Origin: Nilaparvata lugens
Lineage: Eukaryota; Arthropoda; Insecta; Hemiptera; Delphacidae
Assembly (NCBI RefSeq): GCF_014356525.2
Contig: NC_052518.1
Location: 11,614,874-11,678,873 of the forward strand
DNA length: 64,000 bases
Direction: 5' to 3'
Of this stretch, positions 11,010 to 22,083 are shown one piece after another. Positions within the stretch are counted from its first letter, which is position 1. Each line of letters opens with the position of its first letter. Below the pieces are notes generated by a model. It did not search any database. It saw only the letters and a list, made by a program, of their open reading frames with translations, and was not told where the DNA came from. Position numbers and translations under genes: made by a program.

Positions 11010-11820
11010 CGATTTTGGTGAGGTCCAAGTAGCCTAATCGGATGAAATCGCACTTCCTCACGATCCCATTTGATCAAAAATCAGCTAGGGTCGGGAAATT
11101 CAGTACGTACAGTTTTCAGTTCATTCATTTCCTGTAGTTGCTTTCAGAAAGTCCAGTATCATAATATTGACGAGTTGAAACTTGATTTCGGTGAGGACCG
11201 AGTAGCCTAATCGGATGACATCCACTTCATCACTATCCCATTTGATCAAAAATCAGCCAGGGAAGGAAACTTCAGTACGTACAGTTTTCAGTTCATCCAT
11301 TTCCTGTAGTTGCTTTCAGAAAGTCCAGTATTATAATATTGACGAGTTGAATCTTGATTTCGGTGAGGACCGAGTAGCCTAATCGGATGACATCCACTTC
11401 ATCACTATCCCATTTGATCAAAAATCAGCCAGGGTCGGAAACTTCAGTACGTACAGTTTTCAGTTCATCCATTTCCTGTATTGGTTTCCTGAAAGTACAG
11501 TATCATAATATCTTGATGAGTTGAGACTTGATTTTGGTGAGACCCAAGTCGCCCAATTTGAGTGTCATTCACTTGATCAAGATCTCAGTTGATAAAAAAT
11601 CAGCCCCCATAGGCAACTTCAGTATGTACAGTTTTCAGTTTGTCGAGTTCCAGTGAATACAGTATCATATATTGACAAACTATACCATCCCTGTATAGGA
11701 GACACTTACTTCATCAAGATCTCAGTTGACCAAGAATCAGCGGGTTGGACAACTTCAATACGTACAGTTTTCACTTCCTCAAGATTCTGTTGCTTTCATA
11801 AAGTCCATTGGATTTAGTAT
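11010..11820. repeat. Satellite-like tandem array, ~173-bp unit, about 4.7 units
   Basis: AGCCTAATCG-type landmarks fall at 11031, 11204, 11376 and about 11550, giving periods of 173, 172 and 174. Units share CAGTACGTACAGTTTTCAGTT, CATTTGATCAAAAATCAGC and GACGAGTTGA. Units 2 and 3 are nearly identical and units 4-5 are increasingly diverged, with a truncated last unit ending near 11820. Related TTGACGAACT(A/G)AGAC fragments recur at 12077 and 13075, on both sides of the Penelope-like remnant, so the original array may have been longer. Confidence 0.9.
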
Positions 11821-12121
11821 TATAGATATAATATAATTTTAAAATTATCATAAAATTTTTAATAATACTAGCATATTGCCATTCAAAATCTTTGAAAGAA
11901 ACTTCTTTCTAACCATCCTGACTAATCCGTAACTAGTGTGCAACGGCGTAGCTGACTGGGAATCAGTCTGCAAGGAAAACTCGATGCCGTGAAACTTGAC
12001 GAGCTGAATGGATCAATTGTTTCTCAATTGTTTCAGTACCGTATATCAAGATATGATTGAGATAGGTACTGAGAACTTGACGAACTAAGACACTCCTATA
12101 CACTACACTATTTATTTATTG

Positions 12122-12127
<6 letters not shown>

Positions 12128-12186
<59 letters not shown>
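12128..12186. repeat. (CA)n-(TA)n compound microsatellite
   Basis: About 12 CA repeats run straight into about 17 TA repeats. A minus-strand open frame crossing it has a tyrosine/isoleucine run and is a simple-sequence artefact. Confidence 0.95.
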
Positions 12187-12189
<3 letters not shown>

Positions 12190-12340
12190 GCTCACAGACA
12201 GTACCATAAAGAGCCTTTCTTACACAATAATTAATAGATAACCATACTACATAATAAACAGAACTTAGAAGGTGAAAAAAATTATAGAAAGAACAATAGA
12301 AGAGAATAAGATAAAAGTAAATCAAAAATTGAAATAATAA

Positions 12341-12624
12341 TAAAAGACTGTGGGTCAGACTGGTAGAAGTTTCAAAAGTAGAATTAAAGAACACATCAGA
12401 GATTGGAATAAACAAAATGGAGAATCTAACTTTGCAGAACATTTGATAACAAATAATCACAAGTTCACAGTTATGGAGAATGTTGAGTTAATAACAAAGG
12501 CAGATCTTTGAATATTCTAGAGGCTTTAGAAATAACAAGAGTAATTAAGGAAAATTCCCAGTATAGTTTAAATGACCAGATTCATTTCAACCAATACAAC
12601 ACTACGAATTTAGTTTTATCATAA
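12341..12624 (+). pseudogene. Penelope-like element remnant: GIY-YIG endonuclease C-terminus
   Basis: Translation from 12350 gives VGQTGRSFKSRIKEHIRDW, then SNFAEHLITNNHKF. This is the pattern of the GIY-YIG endonuclease domain that Penelope-like retroelements carry after their reverse transcriptase: the second half of the YVGQTGR motif, the catalytic arginine region and the conserved FAEHL. A one-base shift near 12500 is needed to continue into KGRSLNILEALEITRVIKEN, the usual tail, ending at TAA 12622-12624. The 5' end is cut just before the first tyrosine motif (KT replaces the expected IY), so the reverse transcriptase is absent. The element is therefore a 5'-truncated, frameshifted and inactive copy. 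The domain match is strong by eye; the exact clade is not determined. Confidence 0.85.
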
Positions 12625-12970
12625 AATTGTAAGCATACATTAGTCAATAGTTTTTCCATTTACATATTTGTTTTATTATCTTTCACACTTGTTTTCTTGG
12701 TTCTTATTTTGTACTGGAAGTAAATTTTATTATCATGGCGATTCTGTTGCTTAAGCCGCCATTTTGTCACACCGTTGAGTGGGAGGAGACTGTCTAGCTA
12801 GGCCAATGGCAGGCGTTCGTGCCCTCGACCAATAGCAGTACTCGCCTACTAGTATAAATTCTGCTGCTCTTGTATTTAGTTTTAGTTTATCAGAGATTGA
12901 CAATGGTGTAATAACCGAAACCGGTCTTTCTAATTATCAATAAATCAGTGGTTTTTTGACAATTTCTTAG
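12625..12970 (+). mobile_element. 3' terminal region of the Penelope-like remnant
   Basis: Noncoding sequence after the endonuclease stop contains a TATAAATT box at 12852 and ends with ATTGACAATGGTG, AATAACCGAAACCGGTC (12896-12930), then a poly(T)/AATAAA-like tail. The position just downstream of the GIY-YIG frame is where Penelope-like elements carry their terminal repeat with a hammerhead-like motif and promoter. GGT and ACC could pair as stem II ahead of GAAA. Confidence 0.6.
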
Positions 12971-13303
12971 TCTTTTTTATTCAATATGAATAATTACCAC
13001 AATATCAACTTCTCAACTACACAAAAAGTGATTTCAAGAAATGTTCAAAATAGGCGCTAGATAAACCGATATCTTGACGAACTGAGACCCTCCCGCCTTA
13101 TCATTGAATTTATTCAATGTGCACGAGCTGGCTCACTGGAAGTTTAAATTCCTTTTGATTAGATTTTCATTATTTATGTAGATTACTATAACCTCAGTAT
13201 ATATCCTGGCGTATACACAATGTGAGGGACAAAGTAATAATAAATTAATGATAATCACCAATTCGTATACAACTTATTTATAGGATTACTGTCGTAATTG
13301 GGA

Positions 13304-13460
13304 CTATTCCCAATCAGCACGGCCCAGCGAGTATGGATAGTCCAATCACAATATTAATATTCTCACGGTACCGGGCATGTTCACTAGCTGATACCGATAT
13401 GTGGAAATCCAGTTCAAGGCGGCAGAAAGTTGAATCTAAGTAATTGGAGTTCAGTCTGAG
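13304..13460. repeat. Dispersed repeat related to 39390-39560
   Basis: ACTATTCCCAATCAGC and AGCGAGTATG(G/A)ATAGTC occur here and at 39390. Both are followed by similar but diverged sequence with CACTAGCTGA/CTAGCTGAGAAG and GGCAG(A/G)A(G/A)AAAGT. The boundaries are approximate and the class is unknown. Confidence 0.5.
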
Positions 13461-13500
13461 AACTCCAGAGAGATAATATAACTTTAAAATAAGTAAACAT

Positions 13501-14580
13501 GGAATTTTTACACAGGGCCGTTTGCACAGTATCAATCTATACTGTGCAAACGGACCTGGGTAAAAATTCCTAACGACGAAAAAGACCTAAACTCGATTAA
13601 GTTAATCTGAAAGTTTAAACTTGAATCGGTTTTCTCAGTGCATTTACTAATCCAGTTTAAGTTAAACTAGTTTATCGTTAAGTTGGTGATAGAATGTTAT
13701 TGTTTATAATATTAGGAAGGCTGATTTTTACAGGGAATTTGTAATTTGTTTACAAACCATCAGTAAATTGAGGTTATGTAGCTACTATTTCTTTGTTCAA
13801 AATCCACATAGCTGTAAGCTGTACGGTAATAAAAGTGAAAAGCGATCAAGAAATTCTCCAAAAAATGATGAAATGCTTTATTACTATTAGATACAAACTT
13901 ATATTTAGTAGGCACAAAAAAATATATTTTAGAATGTTTTAAAAAAAGCGATTTTGTTACGCTTGAATCTACTACGGTCTTCCTCGTTAATTAGAAATCT
14001 CTCGAAAGCAAAATATCCCAGTTATGTGTTATTAAAAATATGTTTCCTAATCAAAGACCACTGTTAAAAATTGTCTTATTTTCTATCAAGTGGTTTATTT
14101 AATCAAATACTGGATTGGCAGTTGCTTTACTCAAGCAAAACCGTTAAGAAAATTCTCTATCATCCCAGAAATTCAAATCATTCGTTTTTGCCCAATTTTT
14201 CTCAGTTTTAAGATTTCTTCGCAGTCATCTTTATCAATCGCATCAAAAATTGTTATTAATTCCTCCATTATAATTATTTTTACATTCAAATAATAATTCA
14301 CTATAACCTAAATTAATAATTATCGTTTACAGAGGCATTAAAAACAACCGTCGAAAAATAATTTACTATCAGCTGTTTCCCCATCAAATCTTTACAGATG
14401 ACAAGTTAATACAAATTATATGGTTTAAACCTCCTGCTTTGGAGATTCAAACTTTCCCAGAGTTTAAACTCGATACAGAGTTTAAACTGATACTGTGCAA
14501 ACAAAATTTTAGTTTAAACCAAACAAAGTCCAGATTTGGTTCAAGCTGTAGCTTAAACTTACACTGTGCAAACGGCTCTT
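13501..14580. mobile_element. Foldback/TIR element with GGGCCGTTTGCACAGT ends
   Basis: The left end at 13515 (GGGCCGTTTGCACAGT) matches the inverted right end ACTGTGCAAACGGCTC at 14564-14580. The left end is doubled head to head: 13501-13570 is a 70-bp palindrome with a 6-bp centre. Subterminal AGTTTAAACT-type palindromes occur near both ends (13600-13670 and 14440-14560). The interior has no transposase; an open frame at 14090-14293 shows no domain. Confidence 0.7.
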
Positions 14581-14589
14581 AGTGGTATA

Positions 14590-15540
14590 ATTTACTTAGT
14601 CGCATATCCTTTGAAGTATTATTTGATGACATCCATATGAGATGAGACAAGACAGCTAAGATAATTTTCATTCACGAAGAAGTTTCATTCACGGAGTTAT
14701 TTGTTGTAAATTTTACGAGCACATAAAATATAGATTGTGAATTTGAGAATAGTTTGAACATTGTGATGATGTGCGGAATGAAGGTTGTCATGACGACCTT
14801 TAATAAATTATGGTTCCTTTATTTGATAGAATTCAGTTCATTCTTCCCAAAAATCTCGCATGTTAAAGTCATTTAGAGCCATGTCAAACCTCGCCTGTCA
14901 TGTTGGATAAAGCTTTTAAACCACGCATGTTGAAGCCATGTTAAATCTCGGCTACTTTGGGAACGAAAAAGTGTTTCTAATTTCTTTACTATCATAGGAA
15001 TGGACTCTCGAGATGAAGGATTACAAAACAAAGGATGTCTTCATTATTTGAGGTTGATTTGTTTTTTCTCTCATCTATTTTGTTACAAGTGTTGTGGGAT
15101 AAACAGATCAATATTGAATATCAGCAAGATTGTTCACAAAATAAGAGACAATGTAAACGTCTCTTGAAATTCAACTTAATAAGAACGTTTTACTACATTC
15201 ACTGGGAGTCAGTGATCACATCTCATTTTATTGATTAGTGACTGTTATGCATAACTGCATTTAATAATTTGGTTACACTCATTTTCAATCATGTATTATC
15301 CATTCATTTCTTAAAAAGTTACACAGCGTCAAATATGCGATTCAAGGAGGTGTAATAACCCAAATAATCTCCATATCCAAATATCCCCAATTCGCAAGAT
15401 ACACATTTCAATCTATAAAATAAAGTTGTAAACTTGTAATAAAACTTGGTACACAAACGAATCATTTGAAATTATTATCTGGTGATCTCTTACTCATTTC
15501 TCTCACGAATTTGAATAGATATAAGGTGTGTGATACAGTT
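14590..15540. other. Stretch without recognisable features
   Basis: Only short direct similarities such as AAAGCCATGTTAAA at 14880-14950 were seen. A 67-codon frame at 15035 has a plausible hydrophobic start but no domain or splice support. Confidence 0.4.
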
Positions 15541-15544
15541 GGAT

Positions 15545-15708
15545 TTAGCCGGGTTGGTCTAGTGGTAAGGAGCGTTAACAAACTTCAGTCTGCTAGCATC
15601 GCCTGGTTCGTGGGTTCGAATCCCACCGATGGCATGGACGTTTGATCATCTAATAAATTCACCAACGCATTTTTCATCACCCACAAGCGAAACGCTCATG
15701 TGGGCATC
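15545..15708 (+). mobile_element. tRNA-derived SINE, family 2, copy 1
   Basis: Box A-like TTGGTCTAGTGGTAAGGAG and box B-like GGGTTCGAATCCC are spaced as in a tRNA gene. A non-tRNA body follows (ATGGACGTTTGATCATCT, ending near GTGGGCATCATC). The same body occurs at 55858-55996 (minus) and 59478-59592 (plus), which shows a dispersed SINE rather than a functional tRNA. The anticodon arm does not fold well. A Helitron-like start, TCTATACTATAATAAAGG, follows immediately. Confidence 0.8.
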
Positions 15709-15930
15709 ATCTATACTATAATAAAGGAAAGAACTGCCTTATACACGTATGGGATAGGAAAATTATGTTTGACGCATCATCATGTCGAATACTGGACTGA
15801 TTAACTTGAAATTTCGCATATAGATTCTTCATTAACCGGGGGTGGTTAAACGCCTATTTTTAATTCTTCATTACGGCAACTTTTAAAAAACTGATGAAAC
15901 TTTACTTCTATTTTGTTCTCAAATTTTACT
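15709..15930 (+). mobile_element. Helitron-like 5' end fragment
   Basis: TCTATACTATAATAAAGGAA is a start I associate with abundant Helitron-like repeats of insects. GAACTGCCTTATACACGTAT and GAACTTGAAATTTCGCATAT-like text follow, which also belong to that repeat. No Rep/helicase frame and no 3' hairpin end were found here. The class is from memory. Confidence 0.4.
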
Positions 15931-16516
15931 GTTCATAAACTGTATGTATGCATCTCAACCGATCTCAGAAAGCATAGAACGAGCTTGAAAACTGCTTCAA
16001 CCTCAATGTAGTTGTTACTTTAGTCGGATTCTCTCCAGCATGTGTCAAATGAGAAGCATAGAAATTTTAAATGAAGATTCCTGACAGTGTGAACTGAATC
16101 TCACTATAACAAACAGCAATACATGGTCTTAAATGAGCACTCATTTTATAGCGCTTGTTCTGATACTTAAATTCCTCATGCCTGGGGCCTTGCAATATGC
16201 AGCACACGAGAAATAAAGTTTGTAAATTTGCTGTTATCATGGAGAAATGGCATTTGCCCAACAATCCATGTAGATGGTGCAAAGAGAGCAAGCCATATTA
16301 ATTATATCAGTTATTTCCCCATTTACCAGTAGATTTCCAATGCGTACCCTATGAACTGGAGTCATATGAAAACATACAATGGCTTAGTTTAGTTCAGTTT
16401 TTTGTTGATTCTTTCGTTGAACTCTCTGTTTTTCATCACTATATCGATAGACTGGGGAGTTTTCAAATGGATAGAGAAACAAGTCAAAATAATTACAAAA
16501 TCATTTGCTTTCACAG

Positions 16517-16720
16517 ACGATAAACCAAGTTAATGATCTAAACATTGAACTGATTCAAATCATCAGTAATTATTGTGTCAATTGGGAGAGGAGAATATTC
16601 TTGAACCGTGTTTTTTCCCAAAAAAGGAATGAAGCAATTAATGCCATATATTTGATGGAAGAACTAGTTTCCTTAATTGGCTTTCTCGAAAAACATTTGA
16701 TTGTTGAAGCACCTATATAG
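16517..16720 (+). CDS. Exon-like open frame, unidentified
   Basis: A pyrimidine-rich TTTGCTTTCACAG precedes 16517, after which 67 codons stay open to TAG at 16718. The translation is acidic-helical and protein-like: WERRIFLNRVFSQKRNEAIN, then LMEELVSLIGFLEKH. It would fit a terminal coding exon starting in phase 0. No recognised domain. An ancient repeat or chance frame cannot be excluded. Confidence 0.35.
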   Translation, partial: TINQVNDLNIELIQIISNYCVNWERRIFLNRVFSQKRNEAINAIYLMEELVSLIGFLEKHLIVEAPI

Positions 16721-17037
16721 TTTCATTCTAGTCTTCATAATAATAGAGAGATGTACTTTAAACTGTCAGTATTCTTTAGGAATATAAATGATAATTCTCT
16801 AATCCTATACTATTGAAAGAGGAATTTATGTGTATTTGTTTAGATGTTTATATGTTTGTATTTCACCGGATCTCGAAAACGGCTCTAACGATTCTCACGA
16901 AATATTCAGAACATAGTAGGTTTATAATATGAACATTCGATTGAACTAGGTCTCATTCTCATCCCTCGGAAAACTCACTGAAGGACATTAAAAGGATAAT
17001 TATTATTCATCCTTGGAAAAACAGCTGATAATAATAT

Positions 17038-17909
17038 TGGCCCATATGAATAAAACCAGAGCAAATGCTCATGAGCAAGAGCAGGAGCATAAGGTTTTGC
17101 TCATGAGCAAAAGGTAGAAGCAAAAGCATTTGCTCATTTTTATATGAATCAGCTTTACTCATAACTCATACTCTTACCTTATGCTCCTGAACTTTGGAGC
17201 AAATGCTCACGTATTTTAGAGATTTTTCATCAGCTGATTCGCTTTTGTAGCCTTAGTTCGTTTTTATAGCTCACGGAAGCGCTAAATATGCAAATAGGGT
17301 GCACCGCTTGTGTTTGCGTCGTCTGCTCTGTTTTCTATTTATGAATAGAGTTTTGGATTAGTTGAGTTTAGAATTTTGAAATAATAGCGTGAAAAAATGT
17401 CATCTCTATAATAATCTTCAGCATACTCTTATAATATCAATAGCCTTCTTATAATCGTCCACACTCTCATCTTCTTAAATGCCTATCTCCTATTTTGTGA
17501 TGACTATCTTTTGTATTTATTCTGTTGTAGGGATAATGGTGATATATATATCATGGTTGAATCTAATAAGAGTTTTATAGCTCTCAACTATTGGTTGTGA
17601 TCGTATATGGTATAGTTTCCTCTTCCTCATACGGATTAGTTGAGCCATTTCACTATGAGCAAAAGATGATAAGCTGCTCTAGACTAGACTCACCTTTTTT
17701 GAAGCATTTGCTTCAAAAGTTGAGCAAATGCTCTAGTTTATTCATATAATTTTGAGCAAAAGCTTTTGCTTTTGATCAAATGCTCAAACTATTTTTTTGA
17801 TGAGCATGAGCAAAAGGTTTTGCTCACGTTTATTCATAGAAAATGAAGCAAATGCTCCATATTTTAGAAGTATAAGCAAATGCTGAACTTTATTCATATG
17901 GCCCATTTA
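17038..17909 (+). mobile_element. Foldback element rich in GAGCAAATGCTC palindromes, copy A
   Basis: The ends read GGCCCATATGAATAAA and TTTATTCATATGGCCC. Both subterminal regions (about 17050-17215 and 17640-17900) are packed with GAGCAAATGCTC, GAGCAAAAGGTTTTGCTC and GCTTTTGC variants in both orientations. ATT flanks both ends and may be a 3-bp target duplication. No open frame suggests a transposase. Copy B at 37398-39368 is the reverse complement. Confidence 0.8.
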
Positions 17910-18006
17910 TTTCGTCGTCTGTTGATGATGGAAATGAGTGAGCGGGTTCATGTGTGTGGGACTGTGTCAAAACTTGAACTTTTGTAATCATTCAATCAGG
18001 TGCTTA

Positions 18007-18144
18007 GTGCCGGTTGCAAAAAAGCCGGGTTATTCTCAATCTTGATTAATTCCAGTAGATCCATCTTTTTGAAAATGGTCTCTGATTTGGTTCACGTGAA
18101 ATTAATCAGGATTAAAATTTAACCGGCTATTGTGCAACCGGTCC
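18007..18144. mobile_element. Small TIR MITE, GGCCCGGTTGCACAA family, copy 2 (diverged)
   Basis: The ends GTGCCGGTTGCAAAAAAGCC and the inverted TTGTGCAACCGGTCC enclose the family's CTTGATTAATTCCAG and GAAATTAATCAGGATTAA arms. It is more diverged than the copies at 41569 and 46206. Confidence 0.8.
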
Positions 18145-18845
18145 TTTGTGAGGGAAATTTTTGCATTTCTCTGGGAATTAATCTCCATTTACTGTGATTA
18201 GATAAAACATTTCAGTATGAACCATGAATATTATTATAATTAATTCTCTCGTAATACATTTTTTATGTCTATGTACTCCAGAGCGAAGCTCGGTACCCGA
18301 TATTTAGAATATAATATGATTATTCTTCATCAATGCAATCAATCCAATCAATACTGACAGTTATAAGTGAATCTCACCATAGTGAGCCAATTTGATTCAG
18401 TTTATGTTCAGTCAATTTAAAGTTTAAAAAAATATTTTATAGTTAGGCTACATTTTTATTATTGTCCAGTTTATGAAGATTATTTTTGGCTGTTTTCCTT
18501 TCCCAATTATTCAAAGTTGAGAATGATATTGTTTCTATCAATGTATGAATAAAAAAATAAAGAATTCTTTTTTACAGGATGCAATGACGCTGATAGAGAC
18601 AAACGGTCTCTGAGAAACGACTCGCGTATTCCTAGCCTCAAGGAAAGTCTTCACTAATGGGGCTGGTAAGTAACATGAACTCTTTAATATTTCATGACAA
18701 AAGTTTCCGTAACTCACTGTGTAGTAAAGGCAATAAGGTTGTAGATATTCCTATTGGATAGAATGACTTCAAAATGTTAGAACTCTTATTTTCCACATAT
18801 CTCAGTTTGAGTTTACTAGCTATTAACTAGTAGTTCTGTGAACAG

Positions 18846-19475
18846 CAAACCTCGCGCTCAGTAAGTTACATTGACGTGTTGTTATGTTTTCTCAAAAATT
18901 AATAAATAACTTATCAATTTAAAATGTCTAGAGAAAATCCTATATAAACATAGAGATTTCTGTCCTATCGTACCGTGACGTGTCGTCCTGGAATGTGAGT
19001 GTGAGCGCTGTTATCAGGTTTGGCTGCAACTGTCTACAACGTTGATGGAAAGATACATTTTCAAGATGTTCGATGTTTTTGAACGGGTAGTTTTATATTT
19101 AACTGTCTACTAACGTTGATGGAAAGATATATTTTCAAGATGTTCGATGTTTTTGAACGGGTAGTATTATAGTCCACTAGACAGCTGATTTATGATGAAT
19201 AATTCTAAAGTCTGATTTTTACGGTAATATTGGCGTATGAAGGAGGCTCCTTTTTTCTTTCATATTATCCTTGAAATGCAAAATTTCCAAAAACCTTGTA
19301 TATACGTCAACGAACGATTTAAAAAGGAACATACCTGTCAAATTTCATAAAAATCTTTTACCGCGTTTTACCGTAAATGCGCAACATATAAACATTTAAC
19401 ATTAAGAGGAATGCCAAACCGTCGACTTGAATCTTAGACCTCACTTCGCTCGGTCAATGATGATGTGAAAACCGA
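18846..19475 (+). repeat. Dispersed ~0.6-kb repeat, copy 1, with internal 72-bp duplication
   Basis: From AACCTCGCGCTCAGTAAG to the CACTTCGCTCGGTCAA end it matches the reverse complement of 41925-42470. Shared landmarks are TCCTGGAATGTGAGTGTGAG, CAAACCGTCGACTTGAATC and CCTTGTATATACGTC. This copy repeats a 72-bp block (CTGTCTAC.AACGTTGATGG to ACGGGTAGT) at about 19029 and 19101, which is single in the other copy. Class unknown. Confidence 0.75.
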
Positions 19476-19504
19476 GACTAGTTAATCAAAAACGTTGTAA
19501 ATTT

Positions 19505-19647
19505 TGTAACAATTTCAAGTTTTTTAACTCGTTCTCCGTCGTTGTTCTCCGTCTCAATTAATCATAACACCTTATGATTTTACTATTACTTATTACATGT
19601 TATATGATTGAGACGGAGAACAAGTTAAAAAACTTGAAACTATTACA
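19505..19647. repeat. Foldback hairpin element
   Basis: The arms TGTAACAATTTCAAG...TTCTCCGTC (19505-19555) and GACGGAGAAC...CTATTACA (19608-19647) are inverted copies with a short AT-rich centre. Confidence 0.75.
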
Positions 19648-20309
19648 ATATTTTCACGAGAGCTGATTTAAGTTTATTGTCCCAATTATACATGTTTTTT
19701 CAGTTTTATGCTGGTTTGATTACATTCATGCTTCTATTTGGATCAATTTCATGCATTTTTCAATCTTATGATGTGCTTACACTGCATACGGATATCTAGA
19801 ACTCGTAAACATTTCATACGAATTCAAAAATATGTTTTAGTTATTAGTCAACTTTCAATGTAAATATAATTATTTTCATTTTCAATTTTTTTCTCTACAA
19901 AACTGATTGTTTTTTCCTGATTCAAAATTTTTTGTTTGGAATATGCAGTAATTTTTGATGATTAGAACTAGTTTTAGAGTTTAAAGTATTCAAAGTTTAA
20001 ATAATTATGAGATAGTTTATTCATAAGATGATAAATGCAGATATGAAAAGCGTGTGAGATATCTACCAGAAGGCTGAAAGATATTTTACTCGATACTGGA
20101 AAGGAAGTTTATTTGGACTAAACGGGTGACGAAATACAGTAGTTTGTATACTATTTTACTGATGCAGTATAATATTGCTTATCTTGAAGCTGTGGAAGAC
20201 GTGGCATTCTGGAGCATCGAATAGAGCCTTATCGATTCAATAGAATTTCCTATTTTTGATCTTTTCCAACTCACATGTCAAAAATTACCACAAAAGTACT
20301 AAAATTCTC

Positions 20310-20414
20310 TCCTCTTTTGAGGGTTAAGTGTAAGAGAGGGCTGACTGCGCCCTAACTTCGCCCTTCCAGGTATAAAATAAAGGCAGTCATTCTATTCTAT
20401 TCTATTCTATTCTC
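20310..20414 (+). mobile_element. 3' tail of a LINE related to the 32-35 kb element, (ATTCT)n tail
   Basis: GGGTTAAGTGTAAGAGAGGG, GCGCCCTAACTTCGCCC, then AATAAAGGCAGT and a pentanucleotide ATTCT tail. The same block ends the complete element at 32.3 kb in the minus orientation, where the tail is GATA-type. It is a 5'-truncated insertion carrying only the 3' UTR. Confidence 0.75.
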
Positions 20415-20633
20415 TCTTTTTTTCTGGCCTCTATCATCTGGAATATTGGAAACTGTGCATGCTTTCTGGCTCTCGGAAAAATTCAATTGAAGTCATAACA
20501 AACCAGGCTCTCAGATAATATAATCATGATAATCCTCTGAATATTTTCAATAGGTTTATCTTTTGGAGAACTCATTCTCTGAGTTCTCGAAATTCAGCTT
20601 CCTATATCGAATTCTAAAATAATTGTGTTACAG

Positions 20634-20750
20634 AATAGGCTTCCAAAAAAAAACGTCTTCCATTTAGTGTTCAACTGGAGTTTAGTGTACTCCCCTAAAC
20701 CTGCAAAGCGTCTTTGTTTAAGTTATCAAGGAAGCAAAACAAAGCAGCAG
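20634..20750 (+). CDS. Candidate internal exon of an unidentified host gene (exon 1 of 3 seen)
   Basis: ATTGTGTTACAG precedes 20634 as a possible acceptor, and the strong donor context CAG/GTAATG follows 20750. The 39 codons are open in phase 0 (VFNWSLVYSPKPAKR, then LSYQGSKTKQQ). The frame stays open to 20903, so a longer exon or the alternative donor GTAAGC at 20769 is possible; both donors leave phase 0. Phase agrees with the exon at 28253. No domain is recognised. Confidence is limited because no upstream exon was tied to it. Confidence 0.35.
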
Positions 20751-21648
20751 GTAATGTCGTCTGTTCCAGTAAGCTATTATTTACGACAGGGTGAAACTTC
20801 TTACAACAGTCCATTAGAAGCTGAGGATCTCCTACTGTCTTTAACTAAAGCTTCAATTTATCGTGGTTTTCTCAAGTTCAATTACTCATCACTCATTTAT
20901 TGAATAAACTTCGCAATTTTGAAAAGATGAAACAGGCTTTAGCCCTAAATTCCAGGCTAAACATTCCATTTCCGGAATTTAGTTTATTTGATTTTCAAGA
21001 GCAGCGTTATATCCAAATTCAAATATCTTTTCATTTACACATTACAATGTTCTGCATTGTTAAACCATACAATATTATATTCAATCACTATTTTACAGTC
21101 TTTTATCCAACTTCTAAATAAAATATATTCAACAAGAAAATTCAAGTGGCTACTGGTTAGAAATCTAGTGACACTTTTTTAGATTTACTCAAGGATTAGG
21201 TTCCCTGTTCTACTATTCTCTACTTTATTCATTCGTTCTTCACTTACTCCATTTCAAACACAATAATAGATTTGACTTTGACAGTAAATTCAGAAGACTG
21301 GATACTGGAGGTCCAGTTGAGTTTTCCCCTACATTTTATAGGTTTGGGGTTTCTGTACTGGCCTATGTACTGGTAATTTTTCTATAAGTTAAACTAGAAA
21401 TTACATGAAAAATATATTATAATTCCATATCTCCGTTCCATAGCTGAAACCATTTTGCTATGATTAAGGGTGTTAGCTCCGGGCAGTATTTGCTTCAGTT
21501 AGCTCAGGGCAATATTTTTGCTTCATAACCTAATTATGAAAACTAATTATGAAGTTGTTGAAAGTATAATTTCTTACTTAATGAAATATAATTGACTATT
21601 TTTAATGAGAATAAACATTTAATATTATGTCAATAACTCAACTTATAC

Positions 21649-22012
21649 ATAGTGAGGTCCACTTTATAATGGCAGTGTTTGATTAGCAATGGCATTGCTA
21701 TCCTTGTCTATCATTCAACAAAGCGGATAGCGCTATCTCTTTCTCGCTTTGTTCTGTTGCCAGATCGTCTTTCAACAATGTAGAATTAATAATCAATTAC
21801 CAAAATATTTCATCCTAATTATGAAGTTATTAAAGAATATAATTTCTTGCTTAATAAAATATAATTGATTACTTCAAACGATAATGAACAGTTAATATTA
21901 CATCAATAAACCTGTATCAGCTAACGTCTATAGAAGGCATTTCAAGACAGAGTATCGGCAATGATGCTCTCCTATTTTTCTCCACTGTCATTATAACGTG
22001 GACGTCACTATA
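21649..22012. mobile_element. TIR MITE with TA target site (ATAGTGAGGTCCAC ends)
   Basis: ATAGTGAGGTCCACTTTATA at the left and the inverted TATAACGTGGACGTCACTAT at the right form about 29-bp TIRs with four mismatches and TA at each border, as for Tc1/mariner- or PIF-related MITEs. A sequence inside the element (CCTAATTATGAAGTTATTAAAG at 21808) also occurs just outside it at 21535, a direct repeat of about 110 bp. No coding capacity. Confidence 0.75.
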
Positions 22013-22083
22013 GTTCAGTAAGTAGTTTACACTACTCTACAGATTTACAGAGCTTGTAGTAGTACTGTTATATAAATTTTGTT

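Larger units (their letters stand above)
16801..18300 (+). mobile_element. Helitron-like dispersed repeat, split by two insertions
   Basis: The segment starts TCCTATACTATTGAAAG and runs to about 17037. It resumes after a foldback element at 17910-18006 and after a MITE at 18145, ending at GAGCGAAGCTCGGTACCCG. The same two ends, in the opposite orientation, bound the compact copy at 61150-61562. Shared interior landmarks are GATCTCGAAAACGGCTCTAA and AACATAGTAGGTTT. A TC-type start and a small GAGCGAAGCTC hairpin near the 3' end are Helitron-like, but no CTRR end was verified. Confidence 0.6.

Noticed and set aside
12116..12460. 114-codon minus-strand frame
   Set aside because: It runs antisense through the Penelope-like endonuclease and through the CA/TA microsatellite, which produces a tyrosine/isoleucine and valine/cysteine run.
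15545..15630. Functional tRNA gene
   Set aside because: Boxes A and B are present, but the arms do not pair well and the sequence continues into a repeated body with two other copies, so it is a SINE.
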